Source: an uncultured Roseivirga sp. (GTDB lineage Bacteria > Bacteroidota > Bacteroidia > Cytophagales > Cyclobacteriaceae). From it: a DNA stretch of 64,000 nt. This document shows positions 44,621-54,508 of this stretch, piece after piece; position 1 is the stretch's first letter, and the number at the start of each line of letters is the position of its first letter. Made by a program: the position numbers and the translations under genes. The stretch is taken from the NCBI GenBank assembly GCA_947493005.1, contig CANLOY010000001.1:893209-957208 (forward strand), read 5' to 3'. The notes beneath the pieces were generated by a model. The model had not been told where the DNA came from, made no database searches, and saw nothing but the letters and a program-made list of their open reading frames with translations.

Positions 44621-47600
44621 ATGTCAGACGCAACCATTAAAAGGTATTACCTTAGAATAATTCTATTGTTCATACCATTGTTGTGGCCTCTAGAAAGTGC
44701 TTTTTCAGCAGAGTCTGATGATGAAGCTGGACCAATCATTTCTTCCGTGAATATCAATAGCTGTGTTGGCTCCATTACCATAAGTGTTACCTCAGGTGTA
44801 CTACCCTACAGCTATGTTTGGAAAGACAACATGGGTACTGTTTTACCATTTACGTCTTTTATTGCCAGTGGCTTATCAGCTGGAGACTACACTGTGGAAG
44901 TTACTGACGGAAATGGTGATTCAACTGGCCCAGCTACCTATACCGTTACTAACCCTCCCGATCTGGTTGGGAATGTAGTTGTTAATGATGTGAGTTGTAG
45001 AGGAGACTCTGATGCTCAGGTAGTGATTACCATGGCAAATGGTAACCCGGGTTACGACTGGGAATTGTTCAATGGTGGAGGAACATCCATCGGAACCGGC
45101 TCAATAGCTTTTCCCAACAATGTAATTACACTTACTGGCTTAGGGGTTGGAAACTATACTATAACTACAACAGATCAGGATGGGTGTACAGGAGATATTA
45201 CTTTTACCATAACTGAGCCGGCCAACTTTCTTGGTTATTCTATAGGTTCCTCGACAGACGCTACTTGTTTTAACACATCGGATGGAACCATCAGTGCGAC
45301 AGGAACCGGGGGCTGGGGTAATTATACCTATAGATGGATCAGGGTATCTGATGGAGTGGTAGTAGGTACTTCGGCTACTGTAACAGGTTTGGCAGCTGGC
45401 GATTACAGACTTGATATTACTGACAGGTCTGGAACAGGCTGTACTATTAGTACTCCTATTCAGACTATCGATTCACCTGCGGAAATTGTACCAACTGCTA
45501 ATATTACGGATGCACTTTGTAATGGAGATGCTAATGGATCAATTGATTTATCCGTGACAGGGGGAGTAGCTCCATATACTTATTCCTGGTCTAATGGAGG
45601 CACTACTCAGGATATTTCAGGCCTTACCGCTGGCAACTACACGGTGACAATCACTGATAATGCTGGCTGTACCGATATCGAAACCTTTATAGTGGGAGAG
45701 CCTGGTGTGTTAACCATCTCTCCGTCCATAACTAACGTAAACTGTTTTGGGCAAAGTACTGGAGCAATAGTCAGTAATGTAACGGGAGGAACCGGGCCAT
45801 ATACTTATTCTTGGTCTACAGGAAGTAGTTCGGCAAACATTAGTGGAAGAACTGCCGGAACTTATTCTCTTACTGTAACCGATGCTAACGGCTGTGTGGC
45901 CAATGCTACTGGATTAAATATCACCCAACCTGCAATGGCACTTTCTAAGCTTTCGGAAAACTTGACAGATCCTTCATGCTTTGGAGATAATGATGGTAGT
46001 GTCACCATTACTATGCAAGGTGGAACCGCTCCCTATAGTTATTCCTGGTCTAATGGAGATAACACGACAACTGCCAGTAATCTGACCGCAGGTATTCATT
46101 CTGTTACCGTAACGGATGCCTTAGGTTGTATCTATAATGAATCATTTACACTCAATAATCCGCTTAGAATAGCACTTGCCCCAACACTTACCTTACCCAC
46201 ATGTAATGGAGCAGCAGATGGTGTAATAGCGGTAGTAGCTAGTAATGGTACAGGGCCTTATACTTACAACTGGAGTACGGGAGATTCCGGCCCTAGTATT
46301 ACTGGTTTGGTAGCAGGTACCTATAGTGTAACGGTTTCTGATGCGGGAGGATGTTCTATTGTAGAATCTATTGTTTTGGGTCAACCTTCTGTATTGAATG
46401 GAAATGCAGTGGTGAATGATATTTCTTGTAACGGATTGACAGATGGTAGCATATTCCTTTCAGTTAGCGGAGGTACAGGTCCATATACTTATACCTGGAG
46501 TACGGGAGCTTCGACAAATAATATCACCGGTTTATCAGCAGGAGGGTACTCAGTAACTATCACAGATTCGAAAGGGTGTAGTATTGTTGAAAACTATACT
46601 ATTGTAGACCCTGCACCCATTGGAGTAGGCTTCACTAAAACAGATGTAGTTTGTAAGGGAGCAACTACCGGAGCTATTGACATTACACCTTCAGGAGGAA
46701 CGGCACCTTATTCATACTTATGGTCAAACGGGAGTACTGCTCAGGATTTGGCAAATGTGGCAGCCGGTAATTATAGTGTTACAGTAAAAGATGCTTCTAA
46801 CTGTTCAGTCGTTTTAAATGTAACCATTGACGAACCAGCATTAGTATTAAACCTCAGCGGTTCTGAAACTAATATACAATGTAATGGCTCAAATAATGGG
46901 TCGATTGACCTGACGGTAACAGGAGGGTCAGGTCCTTATACCTACTTATGGAACACGGGAGCAATTACAGAAGATATTACCGGACTGGCTCCCGGCAACT
47001 ATTCCGCCACTGTAACAGATGCCAATGGCTGTATTAAGTCAATCGGTTTTACAATTACACAACCTTCACCATTATCAGCATCTCCTGCATCGACTGATAT
47101 TACCTGTAATGGAGCAAACGATGGAACAATAACACTTTCTGTTTCAGGAGGCACAGGTCCTTATACCTATAGTTGGGCCGATGATGGTAGTGTGACAACA
47201 AAAGACAGGTCGGGTCTGAGTCAGGGAAACTATACTGTGACGGTAACTGACGCCAATGGTTGTCAGGACGTAGAAAGCATAACTATTAATGAACCATCAC
47301 AACTAGCGTCTGTTGGTATAAGGCAAAACGTTAGTTGTTTTGGTGGGAGTACGGGAGCAATCAACCTGACTGCATCGGGTGGAGTTGGCCCGTACTCATT
47401 TTTATGGTCAAACGGAGCCTTAACTGAGGATTTAACGAATATTTCGGCAGGCAACTACTCCGTTGTGATTACCGATGCCAATGGGTGTACAGTTAATGAT
47501 TCTTTTACAATTACTGAACCATCTGCTGCTTTGACAAAAACGGATAATGTACAGCAGATTACTTGTAACGGAGCTGCCGATGGTATCATTAATCTAACTG

Positions 47601-50600
47601 TCTCAGGTGGTTCAGCACCTTATACCTATAGTTGGTCGAATGGAAGCACCAGTGAAGACTTGAGCAACCTGCCCGCAGCTACTTATACGGTTGTGGTTAC
47701 TGATGCTAATGGATGTACCATAACAGATAGCTATGTGATAACCGACCCACCAGTACTGACACTTTCCGGTACAACTACAGACATTACTTGTTTTGGTGCC
47801 GATAATGGAATGATTGATATTTCAGTTGGAGGCGGAGAAGCTCCATATACATATGCATGGTCAAATGGAGAATCCACAGAAGATATTTCTGGGCTTTCGG
47901 CAGGCAATTACTCTGTTAACATCACTGATGCCAGAGGATGTACGACCAACCAGAACTTTGTAATTCAGGAACCTTCGGCATTAAGCTTGTCATACTCCAC
48001 AAACAATGTTACCTGCTTTGGGTTGAGTAATGGTGCTATTGATATTACTGTTAGTGGAGGTACAGCACCATATAGTTATACCTGGTCAAACTCAAGCAAC
48101 GGTGAGGATTTAAATAGCTTAATTTCTGGTGATTACACCGTTACAGTAACAGACGCAAAGGGATGTACGATAAATGAAACGATTACCGTCTCTCAACCAG
48201 CAGCAGTATTAAGCACCAGTGCGAGCGTTACTGATATCAGTTGTTTTGGGGGGAGTGATGGAAGTATTCAATTGACCCCTGACGGAGGTACAGCACCATA
48301 TACATATAGCTGGAATACGGGGGCAACAAGTAAAGACATCTTTGGTCTTTCGGATGGTAACTATCAGGTAACTATAACCGATGCTAATGGGTGTAGTATA
48401 ATGGAAACGTATACCATTAGTATGCCTACTGCCTTGTTGGTGAGCGGGACTCAAAGCAATGTATTATGTAATGGACAAAGTACAGGCAACATTGACCTGA
48501 CCGTTTCCGGAGGTACTGCTCCTTACACTTATACTTGGTCCAATGGAGGGTCAACAGAAGACCTGTCAAGCATTTCTGCTGGTAATTACTCAGTTACAGT
48601 TTCCGATGCTCGTGGGTGTACTATCAATAGATCGTTTACTATCACAGAGCCACTGGCGCTCAATGTGGTGGACAATATTGTAGATGTTGCATGCTTTGGA
48701 GATGCAGACGGGAGTATTGATGTCTCTGTTTCTGGAGGGATAGCTCCTTACACTTACATGTGGTCTAATGGGGCCACCACGCAAGACCTGTTTAATATAT
48801 CGGGTGGAAATTATACATTAACCATCACGGATGGCAATGGCTGTCAAACAGTAAACAATTATACTGTTACCGAACCTTCCTCTGCACTTTCGGTATCTGG
48901 AACGACTACGGATGAAACCTGCTTTGGTGATAACCAGGGAGCCATTCAATTAACGGTTTCCGGGGGTTCCGGGCCTTATACTTATTCATGGAACCATGGA
49001 GCTACGTTAAAGGATGTGGCTGGCTTAGGCCAAGGAAATTATCAGGTGACAATAACCGACAAAAATGGCTGTTCCATTCAGGAGAGCTTTACTATTTCAG
49101 GCCCTTCGGCACTGGAGGCAACAGGGGTGATTTCAAATATAAGCTGTAATGGCCTGGACAATGGAACCATAGATATTCAACCAAGCGGAGGAGCAGCTCC
49201 TTATAGTTTTTTATGGGGAGATGGTGATACTTCAGAAGACAGAATAGGTTTAACGCCAGGAAATCACGGAGTTACCATAACCGACACCAATGGCTGTTCC
49301 ATATTCAAGAGTTTTACCATAACTGAGCCAGCTGCAATTTCCATTGGATACACAGTTTCGGATGTTACCTGTTTTGGGGCGGGTGATGGTAGTGTTGTTG
49401 TTACTGTGAGTGGAGGAACCCTGCCTTATAGTTATTCGTGGAGTTCGGGAGAAACAAGTGAAGATTTGAGCAACGTTTCTGGAGGAAACTATACTTTGAC
49501 CGTTACTGATGCCAATGGTTGCCAGCTTTCGGAAGCAATTACGGTAAATGAACCCACATCGGCCCTGACATTAAACGAATCAATTACTAATGAAAACTGC
49601 TTTGGGGATAACCAGGGGGCTATTGCATTAAATGTTACTGGCGGTACGGGTCCATACACCTATTCATGGAATCAAGGGGCAACCACCAAAGATATTTCGG
49701 GACTTTCACAAGGGGTATATCGAGTAACGGTGACCGATAGTAAGGGCTGTTCGATACAAGCAGATTATACAGTATCAGGGCCTGCTATATTATCAATAGC
49801 AGCCAATGCAGTTTCCATTAGTTGTCATGATGCCAATGACGGAACTATTGACCTTACAATTTCGGGAGGTACAGGACCATACACTTATAACTGGAGCAAT
49901 GGGGCAACTACAGAAGATCTTAGTGCTTTGCCTCCCGGAGGCTATGCTGTGGTGATTACCGATGCCAATGGATGTATTACATCTGCAAGCTATACCATTT
50001 CGGAACCTCTTCCTTTAGCCATTAATGCGCTTACAGCAGGTGTTTCCTGTTTTGGTGCCGATGATGGAAGTATTGATGCAACAATTACAGGTGGAACATT
50101 ACCCTATACTTACCAGTGGGATAATGGTGCCTCTACTGAAGATCTTAACAGTTTGGCAGGAGGCAATTATCAGTTGACTGTAACTGATGGCAGGGGCTGT
50201 CAGGTAAGCTCAACCATTACCATTACAGCCCCTTCTGCTCCTTTGTCAGCAACGGCAACAATAACAGACGCTCTATGTAATGGTCAGCCTGATGGAAGGG
50301 TAGTGCTTGCTGTTACGGGAGGAACGGCACCATTTAACTATTTGTGGAGTAATGGATCGAATCAACGTGATTTAGTTAACGTATTTGCAGGCAATTATGC
50401 CGTGACAGTCACTGATGCCAACGGCTGTACTTATTCAGAAACCTATACAATTGGTGAACCAGATGCAATTGACATAGACTTTAGCGTGACCAATACTTCT
50501 TGTTTTGGAGATAGTGATGGTTCGGTTATTGTATCCGTAAGTGGAGGCTCCGGACCATACTCTTATATCTGGTCTAACGGAAGTACAAGTAAAGATTTAG

Positions 50601-52831
50601 CAAACATAAGTGGAGGAACCTACAACCTTACTGTAGTAGACTCTAACAATTGTAGTGTGACAAGGTCTGTCTCGGTAGGAGACTCAAGAGACCTTGCAGT
50701 AGATATCCAGAAGCGCGATGTGTTGTGTATGGGAGAGCCTAGTGGTTTTATCCAGCTAGGCGTTACAGGGGGTAGTGGTTCTTATACTTATTCCTGGAAT
50801 ACCGGTGATAATTCAGATCGACTAGAAGGTCTTGTTGCTGGGGTTTATGAAGTAGTAATTTCAGATTCAGGAGGGTGTTCGACCACTGCCTCTATAGTAA
50901 TTTCAGAACCTGCCGAAGCACTGTCCCTACAGCTTGCTGACTATGAGGACCTCAATTGTTTTGGAGATCAGTCCGGACTGATCAGAGCCATTCCTCAAGG
51001 AGGTGTATCACCTTACACCTATTTATGGAGTAATGGTGAACGAACCAATCAGATTACTGATTTGGGTGCAGGAACCTACTCTGTAATAGTAACTGATGCC
51101 AACGGTTGTACTGTTCAGCAAGAAGTAACCATTGCACAACCATTGGCTCCAATCACGGTTAATACTTCGGCCAAACTTAATCTATCCTGTAAATCAGATG
51201 GAGATGGATTCATTACGATTGATGTGGATGGAGGTACTGCGCCATATGAGTATTTGTGGAGTACCGGGTCGACTACAACTTCCATTTTTGGGTTAAGAGC
51301 GGGAGATTATACAGTTCGGGTAAAAGATGCCAATAACTGTGTAGTAGAACGGGTATATACAGTTTCCGAACCTGATGAGTTGAGCCTGGAAGATGCTGTG
51401 GTAAATGAAAGCCAGTGTTATGATGATCGAAATGGTTCTATTGAGCTAAATATTAAAGGTGGCACTGCACCATTTTCTTATCAATGGAGTACGGGAGCAA
51501 CTACGAAAAACCTGATTGGTATAAGTTCAGGAACATATGAGGTATTGGTTACAGATGCCAATGGATGTCAGGTGCAAGGAAGTTATACCTTGGCAGACCC
51601 GGCACTGTTTAGAATAAGTCCGGAAGTATCACCCATCAGCTGTATTGGTGCCAATGATGCTTCTATTTCATTAAATATTGAAGGAGGGATTGATCCGATT
51701 GCTATTCGGTGGAATACAGGTGCTTCTTCGGAAACACTCACCGATTTGAGTCCAGGGGTCTATAATGTTTTGGTTACGGATAAGAATGGCTGCACTATTC
51801 AGAACTCCTTCAATATTTTTGACCCTCTTCCATTAACCTTAGATGCCTACATTGAAGATGCAACCAGGTGTAACGATCCAAGAAGTGGAAGAGTAAATGT
51901 AATTGTCTCGGGAGGAAATGAACCATACAGTTATCGCTGGACAAATGGTTCAACTGAGTCTTCCATCATTGATGTGCTACCAGGAACTTATGTGGTTGAA
52001 GTTACCGATCGCTATGGCTGTACAGTAAAAGGAACCTATACTGTACTTCAGCCTGAACCTTTACAAGTAGGCTTTAGTACCGAACCTTATATTGATTGTG
52101 AAAACAGAATTGCCGGAACATTGGTGAAAGCTAATGTTAAAGGAGGTGTGGGAAAATACCAATACGCGTGGTCTATAGGAAGTAGTGCCGCACCTGAGCT
52201 TTTGGTTACTGACCCCGGAAGATTGACTATTGAAGTGTCAGATGGCAGAGGTTGTTTCCAGCAAAAATCTATTGACATCGATATTCCTGAGTTGGGAGTA
52301 GCAGACTACGAGTATAATGCAGAATCGATTGATTTAACAGGAGAATTAGCTTCTAACGATCCAGTGAGTTTCTTCGATCTGTCGGTGGGAGAAGTGGTTG
52401 ATTGGAAGTGGGAATTCGGAGATGGCTTCGATTCTGATGAAGTCGACCCTATTCACACCTATGATGCCCCGGGGACTTATACCGTAACACTTACGGTTAC
52501 AGACCGAACAGGGTGTCAGACTGTTAAAACCTCCATACTGGAGATTACCGAAGGTTATCGAATTATGCTGCCAAATGCATTTACACCAAATGGAGATGGC
52601 AACAATGACTTTTTCAGGCCAAGAATGCTTGGTTTGACAAAAGCGAGACTGATTATTTATAACACCTGGGGGGAGGTGATCTTTAGTACCGATGATATTG
52701 AAACCAAAGGCTGGGATGGAATGATCAAGGGGAAACCAGCCGAAAATGGCAATTATGTCTACAAAATTATTGGCCTGAGCTTTAATGGATTGCAAGTAGA
52801 GCGTGAGGGTATTTTCGCCTTAATCAAATGA
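44621..52831 (+). CDS. Giant SprB-repeat adhesin with PKD domain and T9SS type B C-terminal domain
   Basis: The 2,736-residue secreted surface protein begins with a signal peptide (RIILLFIPLLWPLESAFS). About 33 SprB repeats of roughly 75 residues follow. Each has the pattern C-x-G...G-x-I...GG-x-x-P-Y-x-Y-x-W-S-x-G...G-x-Y-x-V-x-V-T-D-x-x-G-C. A PKD domain (VVDWKWEFGDGF...GTYTVTLTVTD) comes next. The end is a gliding-motility/type B sorting domain (LPNAFTPNGDGNNDFF...GWDGMIKGKPAENGNYVYKI). SprB of Flavobacterium johnsoniae is the mobile gliding adhesin exported by the type IX system. This homologue is followed after 1 bp by a PorP/SprF gene, its likely export or attachment partner. Confidence 0.93.
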   Translation: MSDATIKRYYLRIILLFIPLLWPLESAFSAESDDEAGPIISSVNINSCVGSITISVTSGVLPYSYVWKDNMGTVLPFTSFIASGLSAGDYTVEVTDGNGDSTGPATYTVTNPPDLVGNVVVNDVSCRGDSDAQVVITMANGNPGYDWELFNGGGTSIGTGSIAFPNNVITLTGLGVGNYTITTTDQDGCTGDITFTITEPANFLGYSIGSSTDATCFNTSDGTISATGTGGWGNYTYRWIRVSDGVVVGTSATVTGLAAGDYRLDITDRSGTGCTISTPIQTIDSPAEIVPTANITDALCNGDANGSIDLSVTGGVAPYTYSWSNGGTTQDISGLTAGNYTVTITDNAGCTDIETFIVGEPGVLTISPSITNVNCFGQSTGAIVSNVTGGTGPYTYSWSTGSSSANISGRTAGTYSLTVTDANGCVANATGLNITQPAMALSKLSENLTDPSCFGDNDGSVTITMQGGTAPYSYSWSNGDNTTTASNLTAGIHSVTVTDALGCIYNESFTLNNPLRIALAPTLTLPTCNGAADGVIAVVASNGTGPYTYNWSTGDSGPSITGLVAGTYSVTVSDAGGCSIVESIVLGQPSVLNGNAVVNDISCNGLTDGSIFLSVSGGTGPYTYTWSTGASTNNITGLSAGGYSVTITDSKGCSIVENYTIVDPAPIGVGFTKTDVVCKGATTGAIDITPSGGTAPYSYLWSNGSTAQDLANVAAGNYSVTVKDASNCSVVLNVTIDEPALVLNLSGSETNIQCNGSNNGSIDLTVTGGSGPYTYLWNTGAITEDITGLAPGNYSATVTDANGCIKSIGFTITQPSPLSASPASTDITCNGANDGTITLSVSGGTGPYTYSWADDGSVTTKDRSGLSQGNYTVTVTDANGCQDVESITINEPSQLASVGIRQNVSCFGGSTGAINLTASGGVGPYSFLWSNGALTEDLTNISAGNYSVVITDANGCTVNDSFTITEPSAALTKTDNVQQITCNGAADGIINLTVSGGSAPYTYSWSNGSTSEDLSNLPAATYTVVVTDANGCTITDSYVITDPPVLTLSGTTTDITCFGADNGMIDISVGGGEAPYTYAWSNGESTEDISGLSAGNYSVNITDARGCTTNQNFVIQEPSALSLSYSTNNVTCFGLSNGAIDITVSGGTAPYSYTWSNSSNGEDLNSLISGDYTVTVTDAKGCTINETITVSQPAAVLSTSASVTDISCFGGSDGSIQLTPDGGTAPYTYSWNTGATSKDIFGLSDGNYQVTITDANGCSIMETYTISMPTALLVSGTQSNVLCNGQSTGNIDLTVSGGTAPYTYTWSNGGSTEDLSSISAGNYSVTVSDARGCTINRSFTITEPLALNVVDNIVDVACFGDADGSIDVSVSGGIAPYTYMWSNGATTQDLFNISGGNYTLTITDGNGCQTVNNYTVTEPSSALSVSGTTTDETCFGDNQGAIQLTVSGGSGPYTYSWNHGATLKDVAGLGQGNYQVTITDKNGCSIQESFTISGPSALEATGVISNISCNGLDNGTIDIQPSGGAAPYSFLWGDGDTSEDRIGLTPGNHGVTITDTNGCSIFKSFTITEPAAISIGYTVSDVTCFGAGDGSVVVTVSGGTLPYSYSWSSGETSEDLSNVSGGNYTLTVTDANGCQLSEAITVNEPTSALTLNESITNENCFGDNQGAIALNVTGGTGPYTYSWNQGATTKDISGLSQGVYRVTVTDSKGCSIQADYTVSGPAILSIAANAVSISCHDANDGTIDLTISGGTGPYTYNWSNGATTEDLSALPPGGYAVVITDANGCITSASYTISEPLPLAINALTAGVSCFGADDGSIDATITGGTLPYTYQWDNGASTEDLNSLAGGNYQLTVTDGRGCQVSSTITITAPSAPLSATATITDALCNGQPDGRVVLAVTGGTAPFNYLWSNGSNQRDLVNVFAGNYAVTVTDANGCTYSETYTIGEPDAIDIDFSVTNTSCFGDSDGSVIVSVSGGSGPYSYIWSNGSTSKDLANISGGTYNLTVVDSNNCSVTRSVSVGDSRDLAVDIQKRDVLCMGEPSGFIQLGVTGGSGSYTYSWNTGDNSDRLEGLVAGVYEVVISDSGGCSTTASIVISEPAEALSLQLADYEDLNCFGDQSGLIRAIPQGGVSPYTYLWSNGERTNQITDLGAGTYSVIVTDANGCTVQQEVTIAQPLAPITVNTSAKLNLSCKSDGDGFITIDVDGGTAPYEYLWSTGSTTTSIFGLRAGDYTVRVKDANNCVVERVYTVSEPDELSLEDAVVNESQCYDDRNGSIELNIKGGTAPFSYQWSTGATTKNLIGISSGTYEVLVTDANGCQVQGSYTLADPALFRISPEVSPISCIGANDASISLNIEGGIDPIAIRWNTGASSETLTDLSPGVYNVLVTDKNGCTIQNSFNIFDPLPLTLDAYIEDATRCNDPRSGRVNVIVSGGNEPYSYRWTNGSTESSIIDVLPGTYVVEVTDRYGCTVKGTYTVLQPEPLQVGFSTEPYIDCENRIAGTLVKANVKGGVGKYQYAWSIGSSAAPELLVTDPGRLTIEVSDGRGCFQQKSIDIDIPELGVADYEYNAESIDLTGELASNDPVSFFDLSVGEVVDWKWEFGDGFDSDEVDPIHTYDAPGTYTVTLTVTDRTGCQTVKTSILEITEGYRIMLPNAFTPNGDGNNDFFRPRMLGLTKARLIIYNTWGEVIFSTDDIETKGWDGMIKGKPAENGNYVYKIIGLSFNGLQVEREGIFALIK
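44741..52257 (+). repeat. Array of about 33 divergent SprB repeats (coding)
   Basis: Units of about 225 bp encode the conserved C-F/N-G start, PY-Y-WS core and TDANGC end. By eye the count is 33, with the first three and the last two most divergent. Copies are clearly separated by many synonymous and non-synonymous differences, unlike the array at 62832-63956. Confidence 0.85.
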
Positions 52832-52832
52832 T

Positions 52833-53861
52833 ATGAAAAGATTCCTACTGACCTTTTTTACCTTGTTGCTGATTTTTCTTGACTGTGATTTGCAGGCACA
52901 GGATCCCCAGTTTTCACAGTTCTATGCTTCTCCATTGTACCTGAACCCTGCCTTAACAGGTTCAACCGACCGAGCTAGGGTTGGGGTAAATTATAGAAAC
53001 CAATGGCCATCATTAACACATTCCTTTACTACTATTTCTGCTTACATAGACTATTTTTCTAAGGCAGCCGAAAGCGGGATAGGTATGATTATTACTGAGC
53101 ATAAGGAAGGCTTTTTAGATTTTAAATCTAGCGAAGTTGGCTTGCTTTATTCTTATAAACTGAAGGTATCTGATGAGATAATTATGAGAACCGGAATGCA
53201 GCTTTCATACTTTAATAAGAACTTGAACTTTGAAGACCTGATCTTCGGTAACCAGATTGATATTGATAATGGTCAGGTTATCGGACCAAGTGGTGAAGTA
53301 TTTGATCGTGGTGCAAAAGTGGACTTCTTGAGTGCATCTGCTGGAACACTGATTTACTCAAGCGACACATGGATTGGCTTTTCAATACACCATATCAACA
53401 GGCCTAACCAATCCTTTTTAGATCAGGAGAGTAGACTATCGAGAAAGTATTCTTTACATGCTGGGCATAAGATCATGTTTGCAAAAGGGAGACGGCTTAG
53501 AACCGTTTCTTATCAGTTTCAGGAACGGTCGGCAACTTTTGCTGTCAACTATAAATCTCAGGGAGGCTTTAATCAGCTGGATGCAGGCCTTCAGTTATAC
53601 TTCCAGCCCATATTAATTGGAGGGTGGTACCGAGGCATCCCTATTCAGAATGTTGGTAAAGTTTCCAAAAATGAGTCCGTTATAGCACTTTTTGGTTTAG
53701 AACTCAATCAAGACCTCTCCTTTGGTTACAGTTATGATTTTACTGTTTCCAGGTTGGCAGGGTCTACGGGTGGAGCGCATGAATTTTCTTTAACACTTTC
53801 ATTTGGAAAGATTGTTAAGCGTACCCGAAGAGATACCATTCTACCTTGTTTTAAATATTAG
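52833..53861 (+). CDS. PorP/SprF-family type IX secretion membrane protein
   Basis: The 342-residue outer-membrane protein has a signal peptide (to DLQAQ) and the family start DPQFSQFYASPLYLNPALTGS. Continuing barrel-type strands include YRNQWPSLTHSFTTISAYIDYF. PorP/SprF proteins are needed for secretion or anchoring of type B CTD substrates and are normally encoded just behind them. That is the case here, with 1 bp between the stop of the giant adhesin and this ATG. A strong terminator closes the two-gene unit. Confidence 0.93.
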   Translation: MKRFLLTFFTLLLIFLDCDLQAQDPQFSQFYASPLYLNPALTGSTDRARVGVNYRNQWPSLTHSFTTISAYIDYFSKAAESGIGMIITEHKEGFLDFKSSEVGLLYSYKLKVSDEIIMRTGMQLSYFNKNLNFEDLIFGNQIDIDNGQVIGPSGEVFDRGAKVDFLSASAGTLIYSSDTWIGFSIHHINRPNQSFLDQESRLSRKYSLHAGHKIMFAKGRRLRTVSYQFQERSATFAVNYKSQGGFNQLDAGLQLYFQPILIGGWYRGIPIQNVGKVSKNESVIALFGLELNQDLSFGYSYDFTVSRLAGSTGGAHEFSLTLSFGKIVKRTRRDTILPCFKY

Positions 53862-53890
53862 TTTCGGCTAACCTCAGCCATATAAGAAAA

Positions 53891-53922
53891 GCCCGCTCAA
53901 AACGAGCGGGCCTTTCAATTTT
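53891..53922 (+). terminator. Rho-independent terminator of the SprB/PorP operon
   Basis: GCCCGCTC and GAGCGGGC form a perfect 8-bp GC-rich stem with a 5-nt loop, followed by CTTTCAATTTT. It lies 30 bp after the PorP/SprF stop. Confidence 0.85.
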
Positions 53923-54005
53923 GTCACACCAGAGTTCAATATGAAAAGATAATTTCTATTTGAACCACGATTGTTTTGTAAGTTAAAGGCGTTATACCAG
54001 ATGAT

Positions 54006-54497
54006 ATGAAGATCCTTTTTATTCAAACCGGAGGTACAATTGACAAAGACTACCCTAAAACCAATGATGGTTATGCCTTCGAAATAGGAGAACCAGCTGT
54101 TTCAAGAGTTTTAAATAAGGTTCAGCCAGGTTTTGAATATGAAATTGTAAGCATACTATGTAAAGATAGCCTTGATATTACTGATGCAGACAGAGCAAAA
54201 CTGAAGTCTCATATCTTGTCATCTTCATTCACGAAAATTATTGTAACACATGGTTCAGACACTATGCCTGATACAGCACGTTTTCTGGGCATTGTTGAAA
54301 ACAAGACTATTATCTTCACAGGATCGTATAAACCGGAACGTTTTAAAGAATCTGATGCGGATTTTAATCTTGGTATTGCAGTCGGAGCCATGAACGTTTT
54401 GGGAGAGGGCACGTTTATTGCCATGAATGGAAATATAATGCCACCGGACAACTGCTTTAAGAATCCGGATAACGGCTTATTTGAATTGAAAAAGTAG
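54006..54497 (+). CDS. Short asparaginase-domain protein
   Basis: The 163-residue protein corresponds to the N-terminal catalytic domain of type I/II asparaginases. It has the first threonine motif QTGGTIDKDY and the second motif VTHGSDTMPDTARFL, and FTGSYKPERF follows. The C-terminal half of a normal asparaginase (about 330 residues) is absent. Stand-alone short versions occur in this phylum as far as I recall, so this may be a genuine subfamily and not a truncation. It lies 11 bp upstream of the subtilase gene on the same strand. Confidence 0.8.
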   Translation: MKILFIQTGGTIDKDYPKTNDGYAFEIGEPAVSRVLNKVQPGFEYEIVSILCKDSLDITDADRAKLKSHILSSSFTKIIVTHGSDTMPDTARFLGIVENKTIIFTGSYKPERFKESDADFNLGIAVGAMNVLGEGTFIAMNGNIMPPDNCFKNPDNGLFELKK

Positions 54498-54508
54498 AAC
54501 ACATAAAT

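Noticed and set aside
52346..52795. 149-codon minus-strand frame under the PKD/C-terminal domain of the giant adhesin
   Set aside because: It is antisense to a highly conserved region and has no protein-like features of its own.
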